This document shows positions 22,674 through 34,699 of a stretch of 64,000 nucleotides of DNA, piece after piece. This DNA is from Epiperipatus broadwayi. Its lineage: Eukaryota > Onychophora > Udeonychophora > Euonychophora > Peripatidae. The notes under the pieces are model-generated. The model was not told the origin of the DNA and did not search any database. It worked only from the letters and a program-made list of their open reading frames with translations. Numbering within the stretch: the first letter of the stretch is position 1; each line of letters begins with the position of its first letter. The DNA is taken from contig JAQFVV010012419.1 in NCBI GenBank assembly GCA_028023455.1, positions 1,438,501 through 1,502,500 of the forward strand, given 5' to 3'. A program made the position numbers and the translations under genes.

Positions 22674-24440
22674 TTGTTTAGTTCTGATTCTGAGTCTGAT
22701 TTGTATATGGAATTCCCCATTGATAATCCTTGTGTTTCTGAGGTTTCTTTTTCTAGAAGCTCATCCAATGAGAATCCTAATGATAGTTCAAACAATAGAG
22801 ATGCTACAATGTCCAAAAAATGGTTTATAAAATCATCTGAACGGAGGATGATCATGGCAACTGAACCTATGCTAGGCCTTCTTCATGACTGGATTCAGAT
22901 TTGATTTCGGATAAAAACATTTATGAATTATGCATGCCAATTGAAAACTTTACCAAGTCTCCAGGGCTAAATTTTGCCATCATCCATGAGTATTTAATTA
23001 GTGATTTTTATTACTTATTTTTTGATAAGAAAATATATGATTCCATATATCTTGAAGAGCAATAAATATGTTGTAGAATGGAAAGCAGTTTTAAAGTGGG
23101 TCAATCTGTCACCCCATGAGGTGAATGCATTTTTAGGCAAGGTGATTCAAATTTGTAGTATATCATGCATGACTACATTCAAATTTATTTGCTCTAAAAA
23201 GAATTTCTAAATCAACTGGGACTTGCTAAAGTAATGGCAAAGATTGATTTATTGGATTTTTTTGGAAATTTACATTTCAATAACAATGAAATCATGTCAG
23301 CAATTACTGGAAAAGAGTGTGATAGAATTTATAAAATTCAGCCAATTATATATATCACTGTAATATTAATTTAAAAGCTGCATACCAAATGCACAAAGAA
23401 GTAGCAGTTGATGAAGCCGTTACTAAATTTACAGGTCACAACACCATGAAAAGGTTATGATGTCTCAAAAGTGAGGCTTCATATGATGGGTCTGTATAGG
23501 TAAACATAATAAATATGTGTACAATATGGAGTTGTATACAGGAAAGAATGCAATTTCAGATACTAGCATAAATCTGGGAACTCAAGCTGTGCTGTCAGTG
23601 ATTTTACCACATCTTGCAAAACAGAATTATTTTAGTGACAGATATTTTACTAGTTTGCAATTAGCAGAATATCTATATGCAAGTAAATTCTTTTGCTGTG
23701 GCATGCTGAGAGCTGATAGAATGAATATTCCAGATAGCATCTGCAAAAAAGCTAAAAAATATAAATATATGAAGAGAGGAGACTTCCATTCTATAATTAA
23801 TAAAGACAGCAGTCTTCAGTTTATAGTTTGGATGAATAAGAATCCAATTGTTATGCTCAATACTGCTTGGTGACCATCTGGAAATGACATGATGATTAGA
23901 AGACATAAAGATGGTATACACAACATTCATATTCATATCCATTTGCAATTTAAAAAATACAACTACTTCATGGATGGGTTTGATTTAGCAAACCAGAAGT
24001 AAACTATGTATGACTGGGATCGAAAATAAAGGTGATGGCCTATGCACTTATTCTGGTATTGTTTTGATATGGTTATTACTAATCCCTATATTATGTATAT
24101 TCTATACATGGTCCAAATGCAAATGAGGCCTATATCACATTTGGAATTTTAGAATAGTCTTAGCTGGTAGCCTTATTTGTGACTTCTCATCCAGGATAAG
24201 GAAGCCTTTAGCAATACCACATCTGACTCATCATACAGGATGCCATATTCTTGATGATTTGAATCATCATAATGCACCAGGCAAAAGAATGTGTGTTGTA
24301 TGCTGGAAAAGCAGAATATGGCATTCAAGTTATTTCAGCTGCATGGAATGTGGATCTGTTCTTTTATGCTGAAATAATGAGAGCTGTTTTGCTGCTTGTC
24401 ATGCTAAAGTGGTATATAGCTTGAATGCAATTCTAAATGC
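22674..24440 (+). pseudogene. piggyBac-type transposase relic
   Basis: Recognisable in several frames. An acidic, serine-rich N-terminus (SDSESDLYMEF) occupies 22,674-22,904. FTKSPGLNF and the SDFYYLFFDKKIYDSIY block (about 22,950-23,050) match the start of the piggyBac core. VDEAVTKFTGHNTMK at 23,407-23,450 holds the first catalytic D (23,410). ELYTGKN and FSDRYFTSLQ at 23,520-23,660 hold the second D (23,637). MDGFDLANQ at 23,970-23,996 corresponds to M-G-G-V-D-x-x-D-Q with the third D (23,982) kept and the fourth changed to N. A C-terminal cysteine-rich finger (CVVC, CMEC, C...CH) lies at 24,281-24,402. The family cuts and pastes at TTAA. Frameshifts and stops make it inactive. Terminal repeats were not located. 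Confidence 0.85.
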
Positions 24441-24499
24441 TTTTATCCCACACAGTTACAACACCCCATGGTGCACATCCAGACTCAGGATTATATGCC

Positions 24500-24825
24500 T
24501 ATTTGGTTCTGAAATAAGTAAATCATGATTTTATTTATATGATCATTCATTTATTGCATGATTTCAGTAACATTGTACTCATTTTTTGCAATTTTGTAGT
24601 AATCTCTTGATTTTTTTCCAATTTTAGGTGAGACAGTTTGAGCTCTAGCCATTTACTCAAGGTTTGGAATTTATGTCTTACAGTATCTTCACCATCAATT
24701 TGCTCATGAATTTTTATATAATATGTATTTTTGATTACCTTTTTATTAAATTGTACTTACATTTATTTTACTGTTTTTAATATCTTAAATACAAGTATAT
24801 TTTATATACCCAAAGTCTAGATGTA
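24500..24825. other. AT-rich spacer
   Basis: Downstream of the piggyBac relic. No terminal repeat could be identified by eye. Confidence 0.4.
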
Positions 24826-24827
24826 AT

Positions 24828-25018
24828 ATAGGGTATTTGAATACAGACTTTCAAGTCCCTCAGCCATCCACTCTTATCTCATACAACCAATACACATGGC
24901 AACTCACATGTGAAAAGGATGATTACCCAAATAGACATATTTTATGCTGAACCAGCACTCATTAGTTGCCCCAGATCATCATCCCCCCCACCCCACATAT
25001 ATATAATTAGTGCTCATA
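24828..25018 (-). mobile_element. Family-2 ribozyme repeat, partial copy
   Basis: Starts with the family end TATTTGAATACAGACTTTC and runs through ATACAACCAATACACATGG to a decayed hammerhead at 24,925-24,970, then CCCCACCCCACATATATATA. It is about 190 bp of the roughly 430-bp monomer seen at 28.2 kb. Confidence 0.65.
24925..24970 (-). ncRNA. Degenerate hammerhead ribozyme, family 2
   Basis: The minus strand shows CUAAUGA (core G to A), stem II GUGCU/AGCAU around GGUUC, AAA for GAA, and AUAUGUC. The stem II hairpin is well kept while the core is mutated, so this copy should be inactive. Confidence 0.5.
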
Positions 25019-25288
25019 ATAAATTTGTTTATTTGATGTATTGATTTACTTTGTTTTTATTTATTTTATCTTAAAGAAAATTTTATTTCTACAATATTTA
25101 TTTTTTGAATACACGTTTTTTACTTTAAAAGTATATTTCAGGTTGCTCTCTGCCACCACCCCCCAGTTTTCAATAATATAACAATTAATTATATTTTTTC
25201 ATACATTATAATTTACTAAATTTCTCTTTGCATAATACCTCATACAATATTCTTACTGTTATTCCCTTGCTCTCCCTCCACTAAAACC

Positions 25289-25363
25289 AAACATATTTCT
25301 AACAGATAACCTGCATGTAAGGACAAACAAACATTTCTAGCACATATCCTGCATGGAAGGACA
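25289..25363. repeat. 40-bp tandem duplication
   Basis: AAACAT(AT)TTCTA...CCTGCATG(T/G)AAGGAC occurs twice with starts at 25,289 and 25,329. Confidence 0.7.
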
Positions 25364-25364
25364 A

Positions 25365-28205
25365 TATCTGAGTGATCTATTAAAAATGAAAGTTACCAAT
25401 CGCTTTATTTTTGTAAGTTTTATAGTGAAAAATAATCTCAGGTAAATCATGTTATATATCAGTTTTTTCAGCATTTTATGAAAATGTGTTGAAGCTGTCT
25501 ATAAAAATGTCATTTTAGCACTTTCAAAATTTAGAATTTGTGAACTAATATAAAAATAAACATTTTTAAAAGTATTAAAAATCTATTTTTTCTTAATTTT
25601 TTTTTTTAGGTAATGACTATTTTATCAGCTTTATATTTGATTTTTCTAATAATTTATATATTTTTATATTTACTGTATTCAAACAGAAGATATGTTACAA
25701 ATTATATTTGTTCCAATTTTTTTTTTAAATTCAAAATAGCAATATAGGTTTCAAAGAGATAAATTATTTTAGCCTTAATCAAATTTTATGTTTATAGCTA
25801 GAGTTTGTCTTCCCTTTCACTGTTAAGAAGTGTATCTGTTTTGACTGCAATGTAATATATGTGAATGGAACAGCATTGGATCAAATTCATCAAGCAGAAT
25901 TGACATCCTGGTGGTTATGGGCCACTTACTTGAGTAGAGTTCATTAGTGACTTTTACTGACACATGCTTATTTGTTCAGATGCTAGTAATGGTTCTTGGT
26001 ATTTCATGGTGGCAGCAAACATATTCATGGGAAATGATAAGCACAAGGCAAAGATCTAGAGCCCAAAGCACAAAATTATTTTCTGAGTCAGCCATTTTAT
26101 ATCACTATGAATTTCTTATTCTTATCTTTTACTTTCTTTGCATTTCTTCATATATTCATATATATTGCTTACAATAACTCCCTCACATACATTTTAATGC
26201 AAAAAGTTTTTAATATATTGTTTATTTTCCTGACAGTTCTGATTGTCATGCATTCTTCGTCAGAGCATTCTTAAACTCCTCTACCTTTTAAATAAAGGAT
26301 ATATTAATTTCATTTGCATTAAAGTTTATATGAGGGGAGTTATTGTAGGCAATATATATGAATTATGAATTTCACAAAATGCTTTTTTAAATTAACAAGT
26401 GAGTAATTATTTTAATTACCATGTTTACAAAATTCTTTAGATTTGTAACCAACATGTTTATAGATAATGCTTAGCCATTTTGATCCCTAAAAATATGCTT
26501 AATTGACATTTTAGAATTCAAGATATAAAACAAAGCTTAAAAGAAATGGTTTTCTAAGAATTTCAATTAATAACAAGATAAACTATTTGAATAAGATTTT
26601 TGTAATTAATAATTAATTAATCTTTGTTTGTATGACATAATTTTTTAAAACAAATTTATTTGGAATAAATTTTATTTTTGTTTTTAAAACTAAATTTATA
26701 ATTGGCTTAATTTAAATTTAAACACAGACTTTTATCAATGTATGTGGGTTTAATAAAACACAAATTTAAAAAGTCTAATCTAATTTGTGAAATGAAATTT
26801 AATTTACAATTGCTAACTATTATATATTTAAATATAAATTGAGATAGAAGAATATTTATCTCAGTATATAATACTATTTACTATAAATCCTAAACAAAAT
26901 TTCCCAGATAAACTTCTTTTATAATATGAAAACCTGAATATTTATAGAAAAAGATAAGTGAGAATGTAAATTAAATATTCTATATATGTATAAACTGATA
27001 CCAAAACCATTAAAGCTTAAAAGTCAAAATGGTCATAATTATGGCATATAAATAAAAAAATTCTATATCTTGTTTCTATATACATATTCAGATAATTCAC
27101 ATTTTCAGCTAGCCTGATGTATAAACTACAGATTTTTTCTATATAAAATAGATGAATATTGAAAAAAATTGGTCTGGGAGATTTTTTCCAAGACAATTTC
27201 CTAGGATTTATAACAAGCTTCAGAGAGATGTACAGCAAACATAGAAAACTTGATAGCATATCTATGCAAAAATACCACAGCTTACTGGTTATTTTATATA
27301 GATTACATCAACACAGCTCTTATGCTTAAAGTAACTAACAGAATATTAGAGATCTGTTGTAAAACAATATTACAATTAACCCATAAATTAAAAAAATATG
27401 TAGTTATATTTGCAAACAAGATGTCATAATGTCTGATTTATTTGATGTTGAATCCTATTAAATTCACATCAGATATCTCAAATAAAAGAGATATAAGAAT
27501 ACTGTAATACCATAATTTTATATCATTTACGAAAATTATTAAATATTTCAACGGGTCAAATAATTCTACTAAAATTATTAAATAATAATTTAAAAATATA
27601 AAATTATTAGTCAAATGTACAAATATTTTTTTTTATTATTTTCCTTTTACAATTAATATTTCTAATCAATAATACATAAAATGAAAAGTATGGTTTTCCC
27701 TTTTGTTTGGTAAATTGTCATTTTTGACTGTAGATTAAATTAATCAAATTCTTTAGTAATTCATGATTTTTATTCTACGGTAGCAAATAGAAAAAAAAAA
27801 CTTTGTTTACTAACTTTTGTAAACAATTTTTTCAGGAATTTTATTGAACTGATTATAAATAAATGGGATTAAAAACTTGAAGAAATTTCTTCGAAAAAAT
27901 AATGCAAAAAATAAAATAAAAAAAATCGACTGAAATTTTATTTTTTTATTATAACGATGATGAACACAAACATATACAAATCATTTTTTACATATTTGCA
28001 GTTTTATATGTGTAACATATTATAAATTACTAATAATTGTTACAGCACATAAGATACTTAATAGAAAAGAGGAATTCAATTTATATATACTTATTATTGT
28101 ACTCAAATTTGGATGTTGTATATAATTTACAAAGCATATATTTTATAAGCAGTATATACTTATGAATTTAAATAATGAATAAGAGAAAAAAAGTTGAAGA
28201 AAATA
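25365..28205. other. AT-rich intergenic DNA
   Basis: About 2.8 kb. The segment 25,800-26,180 is less AT-rich and has a coding look (GTALDQIHQAELTSWWLW, then frameshifts), possibly a TE remnant I cannot assign. The rest shows nothing. Confidence 0.4.
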
Positions 28206-28207
28206 TC

Positions 28208-28801
28208 CACATACGTTTCTGTTAATATAAGGAATTTCAACTCAGACTTTCAAACACCCTTCAACTGTCCATACTATCTCATACCATTGATACACATGAC
28301 CACATACATAAAGAAAAGATAAATATTCACCAATATTTCATGCTAAACCAGCACTCATCAGTTGGTACAGATTATCATCTCCCACACACATATATAATCA
28401 GAGCTTCGTTTGACTTCAATCCACTCCAACCTCCAACTCTTCAGCCATCCACACCATTGAAAATCTGATGATAGAATGCTCAAATCTCATACCGATGCCA
28501 ATATTGTTGTTATGCCCATGTTGACTTCAAGTCACTCTGACCCCTCATGTATAGGACTTTATCCATTTAAATACATAGAAGAGGGATGGGCAGGATGCAG
28601 GCTTATTGTGTAAATAGTTGGAATACAGGCACTCTTCACATACCTGGAGCCTAATTGTAAATATAAGGGATTTGAACTGAGACTTTCAAGAACCCTTCAT
28701 GTGTATCAGTGTATGAGTAATAGTATGTATAGTTGGCAGGTGCTTGAAAGTCTGAGTTCAAATCCCTTATACTTACAATTAGGCTCCAGGTATGTGAAAA
28801 G
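28208..28801 (-). mobile_element. Family-2 ribozyme repeat: tandem plus inverted end
   Basis: Antisense monomer from CACATAC at 28,208 to the next CACATAC at 28,637 (period about 430 bp), followed by the start of a second antisense monomer. After about 40 bp it turns into a sense terminus that ends GTATGTG near 28,798. The arms 28,634-28,690 and 28,743-28,801 are near-perfect reverse complements. Both outer ends are therefore the same terminus, as in family 1. One hammerhead lies at 28,328-28,367. No coding capacity. Confidence 0.8.
28328..28367 (-). ncRNA. Hammerhead ribozyme, family 2 (stem III deleted)
   Basis: Minus strand: stem I strand UACCAA, core CUGAUGA, stem II GUGCU/AGCAU around GGUUU (5 pairs, outer one G-U, perhaps G-C before CpG decay), GAAA, U, A, then stem I strand UUGGUG. 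Stem I has 6 pairs, one of them G-U. The stem III segment present in the 31.0-kb copy is missing here. Confidence 0.6.
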
Positions 28802-29015
28802 TACCTATATTTCAAATATTTATATATTTCTGTTCTGGATGTACAATATTCTGATGCTTGTGTTATTTTTTCCAGTTTATACAATGATTTACAGAATGGA
28901 CTTAAGGTTTTGAATGCAAAATATAAAATTTTGGTTTATTAATTCAAAATTCATGTCTCAACTAATAATAAAAAAGAATTCTCAGCAGATTTTAATTTGG
29001 ATAGTTATTCATCTT
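28802..29015. other. Spacer
   Basis: No feature recognised between the family-2 element and the LINE fragment. Confidence 0.4.
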
Positions 29016-29019
29016 AGAA

Positions 29020-29650
29020 TGTCAATTAATTGGTAGTTTTAGCAGTAGAAAGATGGACTTAGATCACAGACTCCAATGTGCTGCTGCTTTAACAAGTTAA
29101 AGGATCGAATGTTTCCCCACAAAGCTACTGAAACTAAGTTAGCTATAGAAAACTGTTATTTTAACTAATTTATTATATGCAAGTGAAATTTGGGCAACTT
29201 CTCAGTGAAATAGGAAGGCATTAAAAGTTTCATTTAAGAACATTCCAAAAAAATTTTAAAAACATAATGCCAAAATAAAAAACACCAACATGTTTTTCAG
29301 CATGCAGGATATGATATTATCCAGTCCACTATTGTAAATGCATAGCTTTATTGGATTGAACATGTAAAGCAAATGATCAATGGAAGACTTCCTAAAAGGG
29401 AGTTTTATGCTGTATTTGAATATGGATTTTGGAGGAAAGATAGACCCCATCTAGATTATAAAGGTTATCTCAAAGACATTCTAAATAAATGTAATGTCAA
29501 TTATTTCCACTGTAAAGATGTGTTGAAGAAGAGAGTTCATTGGAGAGCTACAATTATTCATGGTGTTGAAGTATTTCAGAAGGAAAAGTTATCTGCTGAG
29601 AAAACTAAAAAACAACATTCTAAAATATTAAGCAAACACAAAAATGGACC
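29020..29650 (+). pseudogene. LINE reverse transcriptase C-terminal end
   Basis: Starts with frameshifted text, SRKMDLDHRLQCAA, then LLYASEIWAT at about 29,170-29,210, which matches the L-L-Y-G-S-E-x-W block downstream of the RT palm. From 29,373 an open frame gives NGRLPKREFYAVFE, DYKGYLKDILNKCN, WRATIIHGVEVF and EKLSAEKTKKQ. This order (R-L-P-K-x-x-x-Y, R-Y-K-D-x-L-K, W-R-x-x-x-x-x-G-x-x-x-F-E) is the known tail of a widespread animal LINE RT, distinct from the RTE tail at 19.2 kb. 5'-truncated and inactive. Confidence 0.7.
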
Positions 29651-29744
29651 TCATCTTCTATACATAGACATATTTGTAATTCATATATTGGTTTATACAG
29701 ACATTGCAAAATTTATTGTTAGAATAGTTTTTTTCCAATGACTT

Positions 29745-30930
29745 ACTTATTTACTAATTGTTTATTAATATAATTAATTTCTGATAATTTCAAACTAAGA
29801 ACAATATAGTATTTTAAAGAAATATAGTTATTGCTAAAGAAAATTGTATTCTTTATGGTTATTTACTCAAAAATGGCACTTTCTAAAAGAATACTGTAAT
29901 CAATGAAAAAATAAAACACACTCAGCTATAACCATTAGCTACTTTCTATTGTTATTATTCAAATATTATTGTAATCTCTAATAATGAAGATTTATTAGAA
30001 TCTAATATTTAACTTGATATTAGAATCTGCAATGTATGAATTTAGTATAGAGAGCTTTCTAAACATTAAGCTGTTAAATCAGTTATAATGTTTCTCAAAT
30101 AAAAAAAATAATCACATGATTTGTTAAATAGGAATCATATGAGATCCAAACATCAATGTAACAAATTGATCACTAGACTCTCATTTATGTGACTGATCTG
30201 ATTTTTTATTTTAATTTCTTCAGCTGAAAAATAATCTAAGAACTTTTAAGGTCTGTCTTTCTATTACTGTAATGTATATTACACAATTAATAAGTTGTAA
30301 ATATTAATTCAAAATATTTCTAAATTTAAGATCTGACTATTAACACATTGTAAACCAAAAGACTTCATGATCATTAATGTTTAACAGAAATAGTGAACTT
30401 AATCAGTGAAGGATTTATTAGCTTCACACTCCCAAATCAAAATGCTTTAGATTTGCCTATATCATTAGAAAAATAGGTTGAAGATAAGAGTGGGCCACTC
30501 TTATCTTTATAAAGTCAAATCTTGCATTTAGATTGGTAGAGGTCTCTCTTGTAATAAATTAAACAACTAATGAGTATAAATAAAACATCTTCTAATCTTT
30601 TTGCATTATTTTTATATAAATTTTAAAATATTAAAAACTCCAATTCTGAAACATTTGAATTCAAAGCCGTATTTGCTTACAGTTTAAACTAAACAATAAA
30701 CTTCTTCAGAATTGTTCCTTACGTTTGTGCAAATTAAAAAACATTCATTTATTAAATACTTTCTAGAATTTTATTTTGTTGTAAAAACAGGTCTATGAAG
30801 AACAATCTAAATTGTAATGTAATCATATAAAGTACAATAAAATATTGAAATAAAATGTCACTTGTTTATATTTCAATCACCCATTTTTATAGTTGAATGA
30901 ATATTATCTTTAATATATATCTCAAAGTAT
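29745..30930. other. AT-rich intergenic DNA
   Basis: No coding block or structured repeat recognised. Confidence 0.5.
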
Positions 30931-30944
30931 TATATATATTAAAT

Positions 30945-31360
30945 GGAGAAATTTGAACTTAGGATTTTCAGTTTATATTCATTCTCTATTCCATCTCAAA
31001 TAACCAATACATGTGATCACACATATGCAAAAAAGATGAATTGTCCCAATATACATATTTCATGCTGAACAAGCCATCATCAGTTGAGCCAGATGATAAT
31101 TTCCCTCATATACATACAATCAGTGTTTGGCTTATATTAAGATAGCAATTCCTTAAACTTTAATGGACAGGCTTAAATCTTTCTATTAATTGAATCACCA
31201 ATTTCATTAAAATATCATGGATAGAATGATCAAAGCCTTTGGTAGATTTGATATTTTAATCATACCCATATAGATATTATGTCAATCTAACACTCACATT
31301 ATTGGACCATTACACATCCATTTATATTAATAGGTGAGGGATGGGCTGGACTTATACTAA
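30945..31360 (-). mobile_element. Family-2 ribozyme repeat, single monomer
   Basis: Antisense copy of the 28.2-kb monomer, more diverged. Shared landmarks: AATTTGAACTTAGGATTTTC at the left, AACCAATACATGTGATCAC, the hammerhead at 31,044-31,090, GATAGAATGATCAAAGCC, and GAGGGATGGGCTGGAC at the right. Not visibly inverted. Confidence 0.65.
31044..31090 (-). ncRNA. Hammerhead ribozyme, family 2
   Basis: Minus strand: stem I strand GCUCAA, core CUGAUGA, a 15-nt stem II (GGCU...AGCAU, partly mismatched), GAA, AUAUGUAU as stem III (three pairs; one C-to-U change from a perfect palindrome), cleavage-site A, and UUGGGA. Stem I has 5 pairs, with a G-C where the 28.3-kb copy has U-A. Confidence 0.65.
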
Positions 31361-31429
31361 GATGTAACCTATTTTTAGGGCATTATGTATCTAACCTATT
31401 ATTTCAATATACTGAATGTTTACTATATT

Positions 31430-33950
31430 AATATATATAATACAAATAAAATGTCCATTAATTAAAAACGATTGTAATAAAAATAATAATTATAATGGTA
31501 ATTAACTATTATATACAGTCTTTCGATCTGCAAAAGTACTATCATTATTTGAATTGGTATTAACAATATTTAAATTGAAATAACTATAAGATATATCAAT
31601 TAGTGACATCAATCAATTTAAAATGTCTTTGAAATAAATTGTGATTAATTAAATATCAATTTTTTTAACCTAAGTGTTTCAGACATCTTTCTATATAAGA
31701 AAATGAGGTAATGGAAGAAGATGGACATATCTTTTTTCATAAAAATTGTTTCCTGTGCTATGGCTAGAGACATTTCACTTACTTATTGTAATAGTTGCAT
31801 GAACCCTAATCTTAAGGTATATCTATAATTCTTTAATATTAATGTATCTTATACAAATTTATTAGAAAACTGAAGCTTTTTAATAATTTGTTTTTTTGTG
31901 ATAATTATTATTTTTGTGAAAGTCAAGAAATGAAGAGTTAAAAGTCAAATATGTTCACTCCATTAAACTTTTATATTAGAGCTAAAAAAAAAATTAAATA
32001 AAAAAAAAACATGTAAAAAAAACAAACAATTCTAGAAAGCTTTTATTTTCTGTGAAGTGTTTCAATACACAAAATCAATAGTTAGTAATGGAGGAAAAAT
32101 GGTCATATGACTTCGGTTAATCATTAAAGACAATTGTTTTGTAGGGAATTACAAAACTTTTAGTAAAATCAAATGAAAAATTTTATTAAATTGTGCTAAT
32201 AAAAAGCCACACAATTTCAGTAATGAAATAAATGTTAATAAACAAATACAAATCTTTTTTACCATTAGCTGCCTTTTAAATAGTTTAAAATTTTGAATAC
32301 AAAAATCTCAACAATAAATCGAAATTTGTTTATGTACATATGTATATGAATCATATCCAAATGCTACTTTTCACTGAAATAAATATATTTCCTCATAATA
32401 TATTTACTTTTTAGTACAAACTATACCTTTCAAAGCATTATAATTGAAAAGTGAAAAAGATGTGTAAAAATGTTAAATTTTTAACTTATGAAAGTTTCTT
32501 TTTTAAAATTTGACTATTTTATAAAACATTTTGCAAGTTTAAATGTTAATCAATTTGTTCAGAAAAAATGTTTGTGGTAAGAGGTAAATATAAACAACAG
32601 TAATGGAGTTCAATCTTTTGGTATCTCTGGACTGCATTGAAAAAAGAATTGTCTTGAATCTTATATTAAATATACAAACATTACTAAAAGCTGATAAGCA
32701 AAACACAAAGACCTGTGAATAGTTTTTGTGATATCCACCACCACCACCACCACCACCACAGATAAGCAAAAAAAAGCCTTAAATAATAATGCAATTTATG
32801 CGGTGACCTATTCAGAGAGTCTTTTTAAATCATTAAGAAGGTTTCAAATTTGTGATTTCTAATATAGAAAATTTACATATTTAAGTAACAAAACACCGTT
32901 GATGATTTTTATATTATTATAAAAGTAAAAGCTGGAAACAAAACTGAATGAATTTGAGAAGATAAGTATATTTTATTTTTAATTGCATTGCAAGACATAA
33001 TAAAAAAACCTTATAATACTTTAAATAAGTTTATAATTATGAGTAGGGCCATGTTCATAGTTGTCCTGAGCTGCATGTGGCCCTCAGGCAGCAAGTGGGT
33101 CATTCCTGGTTTATTCTATCACTTTGTGCATTGTAAACTTATACTAGATGTTAGTAGAGTAAAAAAAAAGATGTTCTTGTTAAATAAATAATTGAATTCC
33201 TTTATTATTTGGGAATTCATAAAATGTTTGATCACCAGAGGTCCCAGAAGTCAAAACAATTTAAGAATTTAACATTGCAGAGTCGGACACTCTTCCACAG
33301 CACTCAAGTATGCAGATTGTAATTGTTATTGTAGAAAAATATTTAATAAAATCTAAGTGGTCATCTGCTGTTGATAGCTAAAAGTAACAATTACATGTAG
33401 AGGAGTTAGTGGTTTATTTATTCTTCTCAATTTTTATATTTGAACTTTCTCTACCATTTAGTGTTTCTTTTACTTTTTTTTTTGTCAATTTTCAACTAAG
33501 AAAATATTTGTTGTTTGAAGCTATTAATTGAATTGAAACTTATTTATTGCCTCAGTTTATTGATGAACCCTGATAATTACTAAATATTCACCAATTGGTT
33601 ACTGTTTTAATGTAACATGTAACTTAAAATTTTAAGCAACTTCAAATAAAAATTTTATCATAAATATTAGTTATAGACTTGACTAATTTTATTAAGTTTT
33701 AATATTCTTTTCTATCTGTTTCTAATTCCTATAATTAGCTACAGAATCTTCAAAATATGATTATATAACTATACTCTTTTCAAATTCTATGCATTTTGAT
33801 TTATTTATTTGTAAAATCATTATCATTAGTATCCAATCTTCCATAAACTAATGGAATCATTTTAATTTCACACTCACAAAAAAGAAAATACACAGAAATA
33901 TTAAATTATTGAAAGAAAAAAAAATGAAATAATAATTCCTGTTTGAATAA
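31430..33950. other. AT-rich intergenic DNA
   Basis: No gene seen. The ORF at 32,539-32,769 (minus) only arises from the CCA repeat. A slightly GC-richer stretch at 33,040-33,120 and 33,225-33,320 has no recognised content. Confidence 0.45.
32735..32759. repeat. (CCA)n microsatellite
   Basis: Eight CCA units in a row. Confidence 0.95.
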
Positions 33951-33954
33951 TTAG

Positions 33955-34645
33955 AGGATGCTAATATTGTTGCAGACCCAGACCATCCCATTGGTATAAT
34001 CAGCATAAAATTGAATTATGGGATTATAAGCTTATGACAATTTGATATATGAAATAGAGATAATGATTAATGTTGAGAAAACCAAATGTTTATGAATAAG
34101 AAGGAATATATAAAGAATAAATTTAATATTTGTGATAATTTAGTTCAACAGATAAAGTGATTTAGATATTGGGTAGTCGGATGAAAGAATGGAAGCAGTA
34201 AAGATGAAGTTAAAAGACAAATAGCTTTGCCAAAGAAGGCAATTATTAGAAACAAAAAAATATTTTGTGGACCCGTGAAGAAAGAATTATAGAAAACATT
34301 AATTGTGCTATGTGTCAAATGTATATTATTGGGTGTTTATGAAATGTGGAGAAAAATGTCACCACAAATTGAAGCCCTTTGAGATGTGGTTATGAAAAAA
34401 AAATGAAGTAAATAAATTGGATGAATAAAATGATAAATTAGGAAGTTTTGGAAAAAGTAAATGAGAAAAGATTAATTGAAAAAAAAATGCAGATATAACG
34501 ATAAACTGGATTAAAGAGATACTTAAAAAATAGCTTAATAAAGAATATGTGAATGGAAATGATAAGAAAGGATAGAAAAGATTTGTTCTTGTTGGGCAAA
34601 TAAAAGATGAGAAGAGGTATGTGGAATTGCACATATAGGCAGTTG
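33955..34645 (+). pseudogene. LINE reverse transcriptase C-terminal end, decayed
   Basis: Plus-strand text in shifting frames: IMINVEKTKCL (N-x-x-K-T-K block after the catalytic site), a DLDIG...SDERMEAVKMKLK stretch matching the Y-L-G block region, KPFEMWL near 34,365 matching F-E-M-W-x-x-R-R, and VNKLDE. The order fits the post-palm part of a BovB/RTE-like or related LINE. The ORFs on the opposite strand here (34,359-34,674) are shadows. Confidence 0.5.
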
Positions 34646-34699
34646 ACAAAATAGAATGGATAAATATTAGACAAATTGGTTATGTGACTACTTAACTGA

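Noticed and set aside
23673-23948. 91-codon minus-strand ORF
   Set aside because: Shadow of the piggyBac transposase coding strand.
32539-32769. Minus-strand ORF with a glycine run
   Set aside because: The glycines come from the (CCA)n repeat; the rest has no motif.
34359-34674. Two overlapping minus-strand ORFs of 96 and 78 codons
   Set aside because: Opposite strand of a LINE RT relic; composition is phenylalanine- and serine-rich shadow, with no motif.
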